A stretch of 64,000 bases of DNA from Saprospiraceae bacterium (GTDB lineage Bacteria > Bacteroidota > Bacteroidia > Chitinophagales > Saprospiraceae): assembly GCA_020627825.1 (NCBI GenBank), contig JAHDGD010000005.1, positions 1 through 64,000 on the forward strand, written 5' to 3'. Positions 42,768 through 51,473 of the stretch are shown here, in pieces. Position 1 is the stretch's first letter. Each line of letters opens with the position of its first letter. Both the position numbers and the translations under genes were made by a program. The notes below the pieces were generated by a model, which was not told the DNA's origin, ran no database searches, and saw only the letters and a list, made by a program, of their open reading frames with translations.

Positions 42768-43732
42768 AAAGATTTGGATTAATAGGAGCTGCTGGATATA
42801 TCGCTCCTAGGCATATGAAGGCAATTAAAGATACTCAAAATGATCTTATTGCTGCAATGGATAAAAATGACTCAGTAGGAATTATTGATAGTTATTTTCC
42901 AAATGCTGCCTTTTTTACTGAATTTGAGCGATTTGATCGCCATTTAGAAAAAATTAAAAGAAATAATCGGTCTATTGATTATTTAAGTATTTGTAGTCCA
43001 AATTATTTACATGATGCTCACATAAGATTTGGTCTTAGATATGGATGCGATGTGATTTGTGAAAAACCTATTGTTTTGAATCCATGGAATATAGATGCAT
43101 TACAAGAAATTGAGAAGGAAACAGGTAATTCAATTTACAATATTCTTCAATTAAGACTTCATAAAAGTATTATTGATTTAAAAACACGCGTGGAAAATGG
43201 ACCAAAAGATAAAGTCTATGACTTTGATCTTACTTACCAAACTTCAAGAGGAACATGGTATTACACGAGCTGGAAAGGGAATGTCAATAAGTCAGGAGGT
43301 ATAGCTACAAATATTGGGGTACATTTTTTTGATATGTTAGGTTGGATTTTTGGAGATGTAAAAGAGAATATTGTTCATGTTCATACTCATGATAGAGCAG
43401 CTGGTTATTTAGAATTTGAAAAAGCTAGGGTAAGATGGTTTTTAAGTATTAACTATGATACATTACCTGAGGGTATAAAGGAAAAAGGGTTGAGAACATA
43501 TAGATCAATGACCATCGATGGAGAAGAAATAGAATTTAGTGGAGGTTTCACAGAACTACATACCGATAGCTATCGTGACATTATAAATGGAAAAGGATAT
43601 CCTATTGAAGCATCAAGAAAAGCAATCGAATTAGTTTATGGCATTCGTCATCAAGAGGCTATTGGACTCAAAGGAGAGTATCATCCATTTTGTAATAAGC
43701 CCATTGTAAAGCATCCATTTTCTAAAGATTGA
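42764..43732 (+). CDS. wbpB: Gfo/Idh oxidoreductase, UDP-GlcNAcA 3-dehydrogenase (WbpB/WlbA-like)
   Basis: A 322-residue NAD-dependent oxidoreductase. It opens RFGLIGAAGYIAPRHMKAIKDT; the catalytic Lys is in CEKPIVLNP and the catalytic His region is TNIGVHFFDMLGWIFG, as in WlbA. It oxidises C3 of UDP-GlcNAcA to the 3-keto sugar, which the WbpE-type aminotransferase then uses. All the enzymes of this route are within 8 kb. It has 4-nt overlaps at both ends. Confidence 0.9.
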   Translation: MKRFGLIGAAGYIAPRHMKAIKDTQNDLIAAMDKNDSVGIIDSYFPNAAFFTEFERFDRHLEKIKRNNRSIDYLSICSPNYLHDAHIRFGLRYGCDVICEKPIVLNPWNIDALQEIEKETGNSIYNILQLRLHKSIIDLKTRVENGPKDKVYDFDLTYQTSRGTWYYTSWKGNVNKSGGIATNIGVHFFDMLGWIFGDVKENIVHVHTHDRAAGYLEFEKARVRWFLSINYDTLPEGIKEKGLRTYRSMTIDGEEIEFSGGFTELHTDSYRDIINGKGYPIEASRKAIELVYGIRHQEAIGLKGEYHPFCNKPIVKHPFSKD

Positions 43733-44895
43733 AAAAAGTATTAGTAATCCTAGATAATGATTTTGTAAACGATGGTCGAGTACAAAAAGAAATTGATATT
43801 TATAAGAAAAACAATATAGATTTTAGAATCTTATGTTATGATTTTGGAAAATCCTATGAAAGAGATTCAAATATAATCCGTATTAAAAATGGGTTGATTT
43901 TAAAGAATAAGGTTCAAGCATTTGTTAATACTATTCCGTTAATTACATTTATCTGGTCAAGACATATAAAAAAAGTACTCAAAGAATTTGAAGCTGAGTT
44001 TATTCATGTTCATGATTTATATATGCTTCCACCAGTAAAGAAAGCTATTAAAACAATTCGATCTAAGTTTAAATTGATTCTAGATCTTCATGAAAATTAT
44101 CCATACGCAATTTATAACTATCAATATGCAAACCATCCGGTGAAGAAATATTTGGTTAGACCTGGATTATGGAAAAAAAAGGAAAGATCTATTTTGAAAG
44201 AGACTGATGGAATTATCGTACTAGATAAAACTTTTGGAAATTCCCTCAAAGAAAAATATATTGACCTAAGTGGAAAAAAGTTTCTTGAATTTCCTAATTA
44301 TCCTGATTATTCCAAATTGAATCAAACTCAACCAATAGATTTTAAGATTAATAAAAACACCATGTTGTACTTCGGTGGAGTAGCAAAGTCTAGAGGATTG
44401 ACTGAATGCATAATGGCTTTCATTGAAGTTCAAAAATCTATAGATGATATTCACTTTATGATAATTGGACCAGTAAATAAAGCTTATCAAAAAGAATTTC
44501 ATGAATTGATTCATGATCAAAATAATATTCAATATATTAATTGGATTAATATTGAACAACTATCATCAGTAATGAAGGAATGTTCATTTGCTGTAGCACC
44601 ATTTTATGTAAATCCACAAATTGAATCAGGAATCGCTAATAAAATATTTCAATACTTATATGGAAAATTACCTGTAATCGTATCCAATGCGAGACCAATG
44701 GCAAATCTTATTAAAAGACATGATTGTGGAGAAGTTTTTAATAGTGATATGGAATTAAGAAACGCAATGGCTGCTTATTTTAATAATGTTCGCCTAACAA
44801 AAGAAAAGGGTGTTAATGGGTACAATGCAATATTGAATTTTTATAGTGCGGATAGATATGAAGAAAAGTTTTTAAATTTTTATGAAGCTTTATAG
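43729..44895 (+). CDS. Family 4 glycosyltransferase
   Basis: A 388-residue GT-B enzyme. It opens VLVILDNDFVNDGRVQKEID, has FIHVHDLYMLPP and LDLHENYPYA in the acceptor domain and MLYFGGVAKSRGLTECI, then GIANKIFQYLYGKLPVIVSNARPM in the donor domain, the latter carrying the EX7E-type region in degenerate form. It should add one sugar of the repeat unit at the inner membrane; which one is unknown. Start is TTG in a TTGA overlap, and it overlaps the flippase gene by 14 nt. Confidence 0.83.
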   Translation: MKKVLVILDNDFVNDGRVQKEIDIYKKNNIDFRILCYDFGKSYERDSNIIRIKNGLILKNKVQAFVNTIPLITFIWSRHIKKVLKEFEAEFIHVHDLYMLPPVKKAIKTIRSKFKLILDLHENYPYAIYNYQYANHPVKKYLVRPGLWKKKERSILKETDGIIVLDKTFGNSLKEKYIDLSGKKFLEFPNYPDYSKLNQTQPIDFKINKNTMLYFGGVAKSRGLTECIMAFIEVQKSIDDIHFMIIGPVNKAYQKEFHELIHDQNNIQYINWINIEQLSSVMKECSFAVAPFYVNPQIESGIANKIFQYLYGKLPVIVSNARPMANLIKRHDCGEVFNSDMELRNAMAAYFNNVRLTKEKGVNGYNAILNFYSADRYEEKFLNFYEAL

Positions 44896-46285
44896 TAGAT
44901 TTCTGAAATTAACAGGAACTAAGGGTTCATTTAAAAGAAATACATTGATCATGTCTAGTGGCGCTTTGATCAATATAGGAATTTCAATTATTTTATATCC
45001 TATAATTACAAGATTGTATTCTGATGAAGATTTCGGTAATTATGGACTTCTGTTTTCTGTAATTACTACTTTAGGCCTTGTAGCTACTTTTTTATATCCT
45101 ACTGGACTAGTCATTCCTAAATTTCGATCTCAGTTTCATTCTTTATTGAAGCTTTGTTTCATATTAACGGGAGCTTCCTTTTTAGTTATTTCTATTTGGA
45201 TTTTGCTTTTCAAGGATTCTTTTTTGTTTATATTCAAACTATATAACGTTGAAGAATATCTTTTTTTAATTCCCATTGGTGTCGTATTAGTTTCGTTGAA
45301 AACTATATTTTTAAATATTAATGTAAGGAAGAAACTATTTAAAGAGAATGCTTTTTCCAATGTGGTGGCAGGTTCTTCATTAAAGATTTTGAATATTGGT
45401 TATGCCATAAGTTTTTCGGCAAGTGGGTTTGGTCTTTTAATAACGCATTTTATTTCTATCGGTATTCAAGTTGTTACTCTGGGATTGAAAAAGATGAAAA
45501 AAGATTTGTTTTTTTCTTTTAGGTCTAGTAATTCTACTTTGTTTTCTACTGCTAAAGAATATAGGAAATATCCATTAAATCTTTTACCTGGAAACATTAT
45601 TAATAAATATACTTCAGATTTACCTATTTTATTGTTAGGTGTATATTTTGAAGCTGCAATTGCAGGTGCATATGTGTTAGCTCATAATATTTTGAGTATC
45701 CCTTTAAATGTTTTAGGACTTTCTCTTTCTTCAGTATTTTTACAAAAGAGTAACGAATTAAATAATACTAATCCTGAATTATTAACATCATTTACTCGAA
45801 ATCTCAATCGCAAAATGACTTTATTAGGCGCATTAGTTTTTGGGTTCGTCTTTGCTTTTGGTGATTATTTGTTTTATTTGTTCTTTGGTAAGGAATGGTT
45901 GCTTGCAGGAACCACTGCTTCCATATTATCTCTTTATTTTATTATAAAATTAGTATCTGGTCCATTAGCAGTTGTTTTCCGTTCGGTTGGTAAAGAGCAA
46001 TATTCTTTGTATGCTAGTTCCGTTCTTGGAGTTTTGAGAACAGCTGGATTATATTTAGGTTTCTACTATCAGAGTTTTTACAAAGCTGTGTTATTTTTTA
46101 CAATTGGTAGTATGATAGGATATTTATACACTTTATTTCTGGTTTACAAAGCTACAAATCTTCCTGCTGCTAAAATTATGATGGAGATTGTTTTAATCGT
46201 GGCAATAGCGTTTATTATTTTTTATGCTATTAGATATGGCATAGACAAATTATTTAATTTAGATGCAATTATCATTAGGAAATAG
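44882..46285 (+). CDS. Wzx-type polysaccharide flippase
   Basis: A 467-residue protein with about 12 hydrophobic helices and basic inner loops. The N-terminus, LIMSSGALINIGISIILYPIITRLYSDEDFGNYGL, is typical of the MOP/MATE polysaccharide transporters (Wzx). It would flip the undecaprenyl-linked repeat unit to the periplasmic face for polymerisation. A Wzy polymerase is not visible in the window. It overlaps the upstream glycosyltransferase by 14 nt and the sulfotransferase gene by 23 nt. Confidence 0.87.
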   Translation: MKLYSRFLKLTGTKGSFKRNTLIMSSGALINIGISIILYPIITRLYSDEDFGNYGLLFSVITTLGLVATFLYPTGLVIPKFRSQFHSLLKLCFILTGASFLVISIWILLFKDSFLFIFKLYNVEEYLFLIPIGVVLVSLKTIFLNINVRKKLFKENAFSNVVAGSSLKILNIGYAISFSASGFGLLITHFISIGIQVVTLGLKKMKKDLFFSFRSSNSTLFSTAKEYRKYPLNLLPGNIINKYTSDLPILLLGVYFEAAIAGAYVLAHNILSIPLNVLGLSLSSVFLQKSNELNNTNPELLTSFTRNLNRKMTLLGALVFGFVFAFGDYLFYLFFGKEWLLAGTTASILSLYFIIKLVSGPLAVVFRSVGKEQYSLYASSVLGVLRTAGLYLGFYYQSFYKAVLFFTIGSMIGYLYTLFLVYKATNLPAAKIMMEIVLIVAIAFIIFYAIRYGIDKLFNLDAIIIRK

Positions 46286-47444
46286 ATTGTTCTTTTTTGT
46301 TGGAAAGATTTTATTCTGGCTTTTTCCTGGATTTGTGAAAAGTATTTTGAATCGTAAATATTTTAGTAAGATTCAAATTAAAGTTGATGATTTGTCAATA
46401 CATGGACCTGTTTACGTGAAGGAACCAAAACGTTTATTTCTTAATAACAATATTGTTTTAAAAGGCAATAATGTTATTGATTGTGATGGTGGAATTATTC
46501 TTGGAAGTAATGTTGAAATGGAAAGCAACGTAGATCTATTCACTAAAACTAGTGATTCCTTCGGGCCTATAATTATCGCCCCAAATAATAAGATTGATAA
46601 AAACACGAGTATTGAACCAAATAGTTTTATTGGTCAAGATTTCAATAAATCAAATCTTTACACTCAGAAGGCCTCTATGGTATTTATCTTAGGGACTGGT
46701 CGGAGTGGAACAAACGCTGTTTCTTCAGTATTAAATGCACAATCCGATGTAATGTGTCTTCATGATCCATTTCCTCATGTTAGTTTTTGGACGTCTGATT
46801 TTTTATATGGAGAATATGGTGAAGAAGAATTAATAAATAAATTGCGTTTTCTTTATCAATCTATTGATTCTCAGCCTTATCGATTAATTGGGCAATCTGA
46901 TCAAAAATTTGGAGCAATTATTCCACAATTACATACACTTTTTCCTAATGCTAAGTTTTTATGGGTTCTACGTGACGGGAGAGACTTTGTAAATAGTGCT
47001 TATCCACGAGGATGGTTTCGTAACTCAGAATATGGTTATAAACCTAATAGAAATGAATTTATTGATTCGAAGGCTGTTCCATCTCAGATGCATGCTTTTA
47101 ATCGATTGAATGGATTTAAACTTGGTCTTTTTACAGAGGACAAATGGAAAAATATGTCAGCGTTTGAACGATGCTGTTGGTACTGGAATTATTGGAACAT
47201 AAAGATTGAAAACGATCTAAAGAATGTCCCTGATAACCAAAAACTAACGATGAAACTAGAGGATATTAGTTCACAAAAGTCTAAATTGTCTGAGTTTCTA
47301 GAGATAGAAAGTGATTTTAATTTTGAGGTTACGAATAAAGCTAGTTATACAAGGTTAGAAACAAGTGACTGGACCTCTGAAATGCAAGGATTATTTCGTG
47401 CCCACTGTAATGAGTCTATGAATAAATGGTATCCATCTAGATGA
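46263..47444 (+). CDS. PAPS-dependent sulfotransferase with N-terminal hexapeptide-repeat-like domain
   Basis: A 393-residue protein. Residues about 140-393 are a sulfotransferase: the 5'-phosphosulfate-binding loop is VFILGTGRSGTNAVSSVL (140-157) and the 3'-phosphate site is WVLRDGRDFVNSAYPRGWF (about 233-251). Residues about 40-125 are beta-rich, with LNNNIVLKGNNVIDCDGGIILGSNV-like spacing that resembles the left-handed helix of acyltransferases. It should transfer sulfate from PAPS to a sugar, cytoplasmic by absence of a signal peptide. The donor is supplied by cysC/D/N of the same locus. It overlaps the flippase by 23 nt and the SGNH gene by 4 nt. Confidence 0.82.
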   Translation: MQLSLGNRLFFFVGKILFWLFPGFVKSILNRKYFSKIQIKVDDLSIHGPVYVKEPKRLFLNNNIVLKGNNVIDCDGGIILGSNVEMESNVDLFTKTSDSFGPIIIAPNNKIDKNTSIEPNSFIGQDFNKSNLYTQKASMVFILGTGRSGTNAVSSVLNAQSDVMCLHDPFPHVSFWTSDFLYGEYGEEELINKLRFLYQSIDSQPYRLIGQSDQKFGAIIPQLHTLFPNAKFLWVLRDGRDFVNSAYPRGWFRNSEYGYKPNRNEFIDSKAVPSQMHAFNRLNGFKLGLFTEDKWKNMSAFERCCWYWNYWNIKIENDLKNVPDNQKLTMKLEDISSQKSKLSEFLEIESDFNFEVTNKASYTRLETSDWTSEMQGLFRAHCNESMNKWYPSR

Positions 47445-48136
47445 AGTGTGTGATTATAGGTAATTCAGTTGCGCTGAGAGTTAGACCTAAAGAACCAACT
47501 TCGTCTCTTGTGTATGGTACAATTCTTGAAAACTCAAAGCTGGATAATGGTGAGAAGATAGAGGTTAAGAATTTTGGTATGTCTAGATTGTTAGTGACAG
47601 AGGCTTTCCGGAATAAAGATGTATATATCCGTGAATTTCCAGATGTATTTATTATAAATTTAGGTTGTGTAGATGCACCTTTAAGAGATATACCTTTATG
47701 GATGTCGGATATTCTTTTTTTTCGTAAAAAATCTAGATTGTTTAAATTTCTTAATACTTTGTATCTCTATTTTATCAAAAGATATAGTAATATTTTTGTG
47801 CACTTAAGATTTCATACTCCTTGGGTGAGGAAAAAGAAATTTAAAAGTTATTTCCGGAAATTAATTTCTGAAATAATTAAAGAAACAAATGCTAACATTA
47901 TTTTATTAGGAATTAATTCTGGTAATAAATTAATGGACAATAAATTACCTAATACGCAAAAGAGGTATAGAATATATAATAGTATAATAGAAAATATTGC
48001 TTTGGAGTTTAAGTTGAATCATATCAATGTTTCAGACCTTAATTCTTCATCGCATTATCCTGATGGTGTTCATTATAATTTAGCTGGTCATACAATAATT
48101 GCTAATCGAATTTTACATTATTTAAATACATTATGA
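47441..48136 (+). CDS. SGNH/GDSL-hydrolase-like protein
   Basis: A 231-residue protein with the four SGNH blocks in recognisable form: VIIGNSVALR (nucleophile Ser9), VKNFGMSR, IINLGCVDAPLR and the closing YPDGVHYNLAGH (Asp/His about 207-210). No signal peptide is seen. In polysaccharide loci such proteins are O-acetyl esterases or O-acyltransferases that set the acetylation of the chain; which applies here is inference. It overlaps both neighbours by 4 nt. Confidence 0.72.
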   Translation: MKCVIIGNSVALRVRPKEPTSSLVYGTILENSKLDNGEKIEVKNFGMSRLLVTEAFRNKDVYIREFPDVFIINLGCVDAPLRDIPLWMSDILFFRKKSRLFKFLNTLYLYFIKRYSNIFVHLRFHTPWVRKKKFKSYFRKLISEIIKETNANIILLGINSGNKLMDNKLPNTQKRYRIYNSIIENIALEFKLNHINVSDLNSSSHYPDGVHYNLAGHTIIANRILHYLNTL

Positions 48137-49296
48137 ATATCTCTAATGTTTTCCATAATATTTTAGAAACTGCAGAAAATAATTCTTATTCTAGTTTTGA
48201 TGTAAGTGATTTGCAAAGAACACAATTTGCACGCTTTGGCTCAACTATTAAGAATTTAAAAGTTAAGAATATCGTCATGAAACCATACGATATATTAATT
48301 AAAAATTTTCCGAATCAAGTCAGATATTTTGTTAAAGAAAAATATTTTAAGTACCCTCAAGGGATTGCAATGACAATCCGTGGACTAATTTCCTATTATA
48401 ATTATTCCAATAAGGACATTTATTTGCAGAAAGCAGTTTCATTAGGCGATTGGCTATTAGATAATAATTCAGGAGAAGGTAATAACTTAGGATGGGGACA
48501 ACCATTTTTGTGGTATTCTCGAAAAGTATTTCCTGCTAATACAGCTAGAGCTACGGTAACATCTCAAGTTGGTTGGGCATTTATTGATTTATATAATTCG
48601 ACTAAGTCTGATAAATATTTAGATGCATTGCTTAATATTTTTAATTGTTTTAAATATGAGTTTAATTATACAAGGCAGGACGATGGGACATTTTGTTTAA
48701 GCTATACAACTGTTGATAATTATCATATTCATAATTCCAATGTTCTAGCAAGTTCAATGTTAGCTAGATCTGGGAATTTACTCAATAATTCAGAAATAAT
48801 AGAATTTGCTAAAAATGCTACATTATTTACTTTAAATCATCAAAATACTGATGGTTCATTTTACTATTGGGCACCTCCGAATAAGCTTTCTTTTAAAATT
48901 GATAATATACACACTGGATTTGTTTTAGAAAGTTTAGAAACATTAAAGGATGACTTACCTGAATTGAAAATTGATTCCGCTTATTTAAAAGGATTAAACT
49001 ATTATTATCATAATTTATTTGAAGGTTGTATACCTAAATTTGATAATAATAAAATTTATCCCGTTGATATTCAGAGTTGTGCACAAGCTCTAATAACTTT
49101 TTCTAATACAGAGATTAAAGAATATTGTTTGCTTGCAAATAGTATATTAGATTTTACTTTGAAAAAATTCTATTTAAGTTCTAAGAAACATTTTGGGTTT
49201 AGGAAAATTTCAGAGTCAAGTACTATCGACGAAAGTTATTATTTTAGATGGGGAGATTCATGGATGATTAAAGCCCTTCCTTTATATTTAAATTAA
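48133..49296 (+). CDS. Predicted alpha/alpha-toroid protein of the polysaccharide locus
   Basis: A 387-residue protein with repeating helical-hairpin segments such as YPQGIAMTIRGLISYYNY, TSQVGWAFIDLYNSTKSDKYLDALL and HTGFVLESLETL. This spacing is that of (alpha/alpha) barrels found in glycosidases, polysaccharide lyases and the C-terminal part of glucuronyl C5-epimerases. No signal peptide and no catalytic motif I can name. Given UDP-glucuronate and sulfation genes in the locus, a uronate-modifying role is possible but only a guess. It abuts the FkbM gene directly. Confidence 0.5.
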   Translation: MNISNVFHNILETAENNSYSSFDVSDLQRTQFARFGSTIKNLKVKNIVMKPYDILIKNFPNQVRYFVKEKYFKYPQGIAMTIRGLISYYNYSNKDIYLQKAVSLGDWLLDNNSGEGNNLGWGQPFLWYSRKVFPANTARATVTSQVGWAFIDLYNSTKSDKYLDALLNIFNCFKYEFNYTRQDDGTFCLSYTTVDNYHIHNSNVLASSMLARSGNLLNNSEIIEFAKNATLFTLNHQNTDGSFYYWAPPNKLSFKIDNIHTGFVLESLETLKDDLPELKIDSAYLKGLNYYYHNLFEGCIPKFDNNKIYPVDIQSCAQALITFSNTEIKEYCLLANSILDFTLKKFYLSSKKHFGFRKISESSTIDESYYFRWGDSWMIKALPLYLN

Positions 49297-50148
49297 ATGT
49301 TCAAAAAAGTTATTAATTTATACGTCCGATATGGAATTGTAAAGAAAATTGAACAGTTACATATTGCAGAAAGTGGAATTGATCCTGAAGGTGATCCATA
49401 TGTAAAACTCGAAAATGGGACCATTTTTTATGGATCTCAACAAAAATTTAAAAGAGATAGATTATTATATAAGTTCTTGAATTCTACTACAAGAAGTGTT
49501 TTATCACTTGATGCATTACAGGTTGCTATGGATATTGTTATTCGATATGTGGAAGGAGGACTTAAATATAAAGGGCCAAAAAAGCAAATGCAATACACAG
49601 TTAAGGTTGGCGACCATGTGGCAGAAATGGGTGCTTTTCAAGGCTTTTGTTCTTTAAAATTAGCCCAGCAAGTTACTGAATCTGGTCAGGTTATTTGCAT
49701 TGAACCTAATCGGGATAATTTTAGATTACTGGAAAAGAACATGAAATCTAATAATTGCTCTCATGTAAAATGTGTTAATTACGGTGTTTGGGATTCTGAA
49801 TCTGAATTGACATTTAATATGCGCGACAATGATGGGCAATCGTCAAGTGTTGAATTGAATTACAAAGAAAGTGATGCGTCTTATAGTATAAAAGCAAAAC
49901 CTTTAGATAGTATATTCAATGAAATTGGAGTATTTCCTCGTGATTTTATGATCGTGCAATTAAATGGTGCTGAGATTAATGCACTGAAAGGTTTAAATAC
50001 GTTTAATCCAAGAAACTTAGCTATTGCAGCTAGATATGATACAAAAGGTGTAGATGCTGCTAAGGAAATACAAGACCATTTGATTGCTAAAGGATACGAA
50101 ACTTCTATTGTTGAACATGATTATGTATTCGCTAAATTAGATGCTTAA
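49297..50148 (+). CDS. FkbM family methyltransferase
   Basis: A 283-residue SAM-dependent methyltransferase. The SAM-binding motif I is VKVGDHVAEMGAFQGFCSL, followed by GQVICIEPNRDNFRLLEKNM and the FkbM-specific IKAKPLDSIFNEIG and MIVQLNGAEINALKGL. FkbM enzymes usually O-methylate sugars or polyketides. In motif I the usual DIGAN reads EMGAF and the later VKIDVEG block reads VQLNGAE, so acidic residues are altered and substrate or activity may be unusual. It starts right after the preceding stop and overlaps the deacetylase by 8 nt. Confidence 0.82.
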   Translation: MFKKVINLYVRYGIVKKIEQLHIAESGIDPEGDPYVKLENGTIFYGSQQKFKRDRLLYKFLNSTTRSVLSLDALQVAMDIVIRYVEGGLKYKGPKKQMQYTVKVGDHVAEMGAFQGFCSLKLAQQVTESGQVICIEPNRDNFRLLEKNMKSNNCSHVKCVNYGVWDSESELTFNMRDNDGQSSSVELNYKESDASYSIKAKPLDSIFNEIGVFPRDFMIVQLNGAEINALKGLNTFNPRNLAIAARYDTKGVDAAKEIQDHLIAKGYETSIVEHDYVFAKLDA

Positions 50149-51463
50149 CCTCAGTATTAGCATACCCAATTTCTGTTCCAACGAGTTTGAATATACCGTT
50201 AACTGTATATTTAAGACTTTTTTAGGCCTACATTATACTTGTACTATTAATAACGAGAATAAAGATACAGTTGTAAAATTCAATGAAAACTCATTGGTTA
50301 TTAAAAATTCATTTTTTAAAAGTGGAACTGGACCAATACGATATTCAACTGAAGATCTTCCTAAGCCTGTGCATGCCAATTTGAAAGTAGGATCTGTTTC
50401 TAAAAATTATGTTTCTTTATATGGTATTGATAAAATCGAAGGCACTAAAAATAATATTACTATTCACTCTGATTTTATAGCTGGTACATTTTTTATGCTT
50501 TCTAGATGGGAAGAATTTATTTCTGAACAAAAGGATGATCATCATAGGGCTTCATGTTCTTCTTCTGCAACTGCACAATATATTAGAAGGCCAATTGTAA
50601 ATGAATATGTTGAGATTATTTGGGCATGTCTCTTAGAATTGGGATTTAAGGGAAATCGAAAGAATAGAAATTTTGAAATTATACCAACTCATGATGTTGA
50701 TCATCCTTATAAATACTATACAATAAGAAATAAAATTTCGGGTTTCTTCAAGTCTATTCTTACATTTAAAACCGATGATTGGAAATCAAGTTTTTCTGCA
50801 ATTGTAAATGATACCGACCCTTTTGATACATATGATTTGCTTTTAGAAAATGCTGAAAAAATAGGTGCTAAAGCAGAGTTTAATTTCATGAATGCATCAA
50901 AGTCAAAATTTGATGATGGGTATAATATTGAACTCCCCAAAATTCAGAATCTTATTTATAAAATTAAAAGAGCAGGACACATTTTCGGGTTTCATCCATC
51001 TTATAATACAAGTAATAATATTCAATTGTTTAATGCAGAAATAGATGGATTACGAAGTAAAGTTGGATTTCCAGTAATACAAGGAAGACAGCATTATTTG
51101 AGATTTCAAGTACCTCAAACATGGCGAATTTGGTCTAATGCTAAATTAGAGATTGATAGCTCGATGGGATATGCAGATAAAGCTGGTTTTCGATGTGGCG
51201 TTTGTTATGATTTTCCTGTATACGATCTAGTAGATAGAAAGCCTCTTTCTTTATTAGAAAGACCTTTAATTGCAATGGAAGTTACACTAATGCAATACGA
51301 AAAATTAAATCCTCAAGATGCGATTAAAGTTGTTCAAGAATTAAAAAATGAAGTAAAAAAATACCAAGGGAATTTTGTCTTTTTATGGCATAATTCTTCT
51401 TTTAATTCTCCAAAATGGAATGATTATTTTCCAGTATTTGAGGAAATGTATTCATTAAATTAA
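50141..51463 (+). CDS. Polysaccharide deacetylase family (carbohydrate esterase 4-like) protein
   Basis: A 440-residue protein. The C-terminal half carries the NodB-like fold: IIPTHDVDHPYKYY (Asp-Asp/His motif 1), GFHPSYNT (motif 2, HxxxH-like) and LWHNSSFNSPKW near the end. The N-terminal half is a beta-rich region found with this type in Bacteroidota (I believe DUF7033). It may de-N-acetylate or otherwise hydrolyse part of the polysaccharide; the absence of a signal peptide argues for action on a cytoplasmic precursor. It overlaps the FkbM gene by 8 nt. Confidence 0.75.
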   Translation: MLNLSISIPNFCSNEFEYTVNCIFKTFLGLHYTCTINNENKDTVVKFNENSLVIKNSFFKSGTGPIRYSTEDLPKPVHANLKVGSVSKNYVSLYGIDKIEGTKNNITIHSDFIAGTFFMLSRWEEFISEQKDDHHRASCSSSATAQYIRRPIVNEYVEIIWACLLELGFKGNRKNRNFEIIPTHDVDHPYKYYTIRNKISGFFKSILTFKTDDWKSSFSAIVNDTDPFDTYDLLLENAEKIGAKAEFNFMNASKSKFDDGYNIELPKIQNLIYKIKRAGHIFGFHPSYNTSNNIQLFNAEIDGLRSKVGFPVIQGRQHYLRFQVPQTWRIWSNAKLEIDSSMGYADKAGFRCGVCYDFPVYDLVDRKPLSLLERPLIAMEVTLMQYEKLNPQDAIKVVQELKNEVKKYQGNFVFLWHNSSFNSPKWNDYFPVFEEMYSLN

Positions 51464-51473
51464 TGTATTTAAA

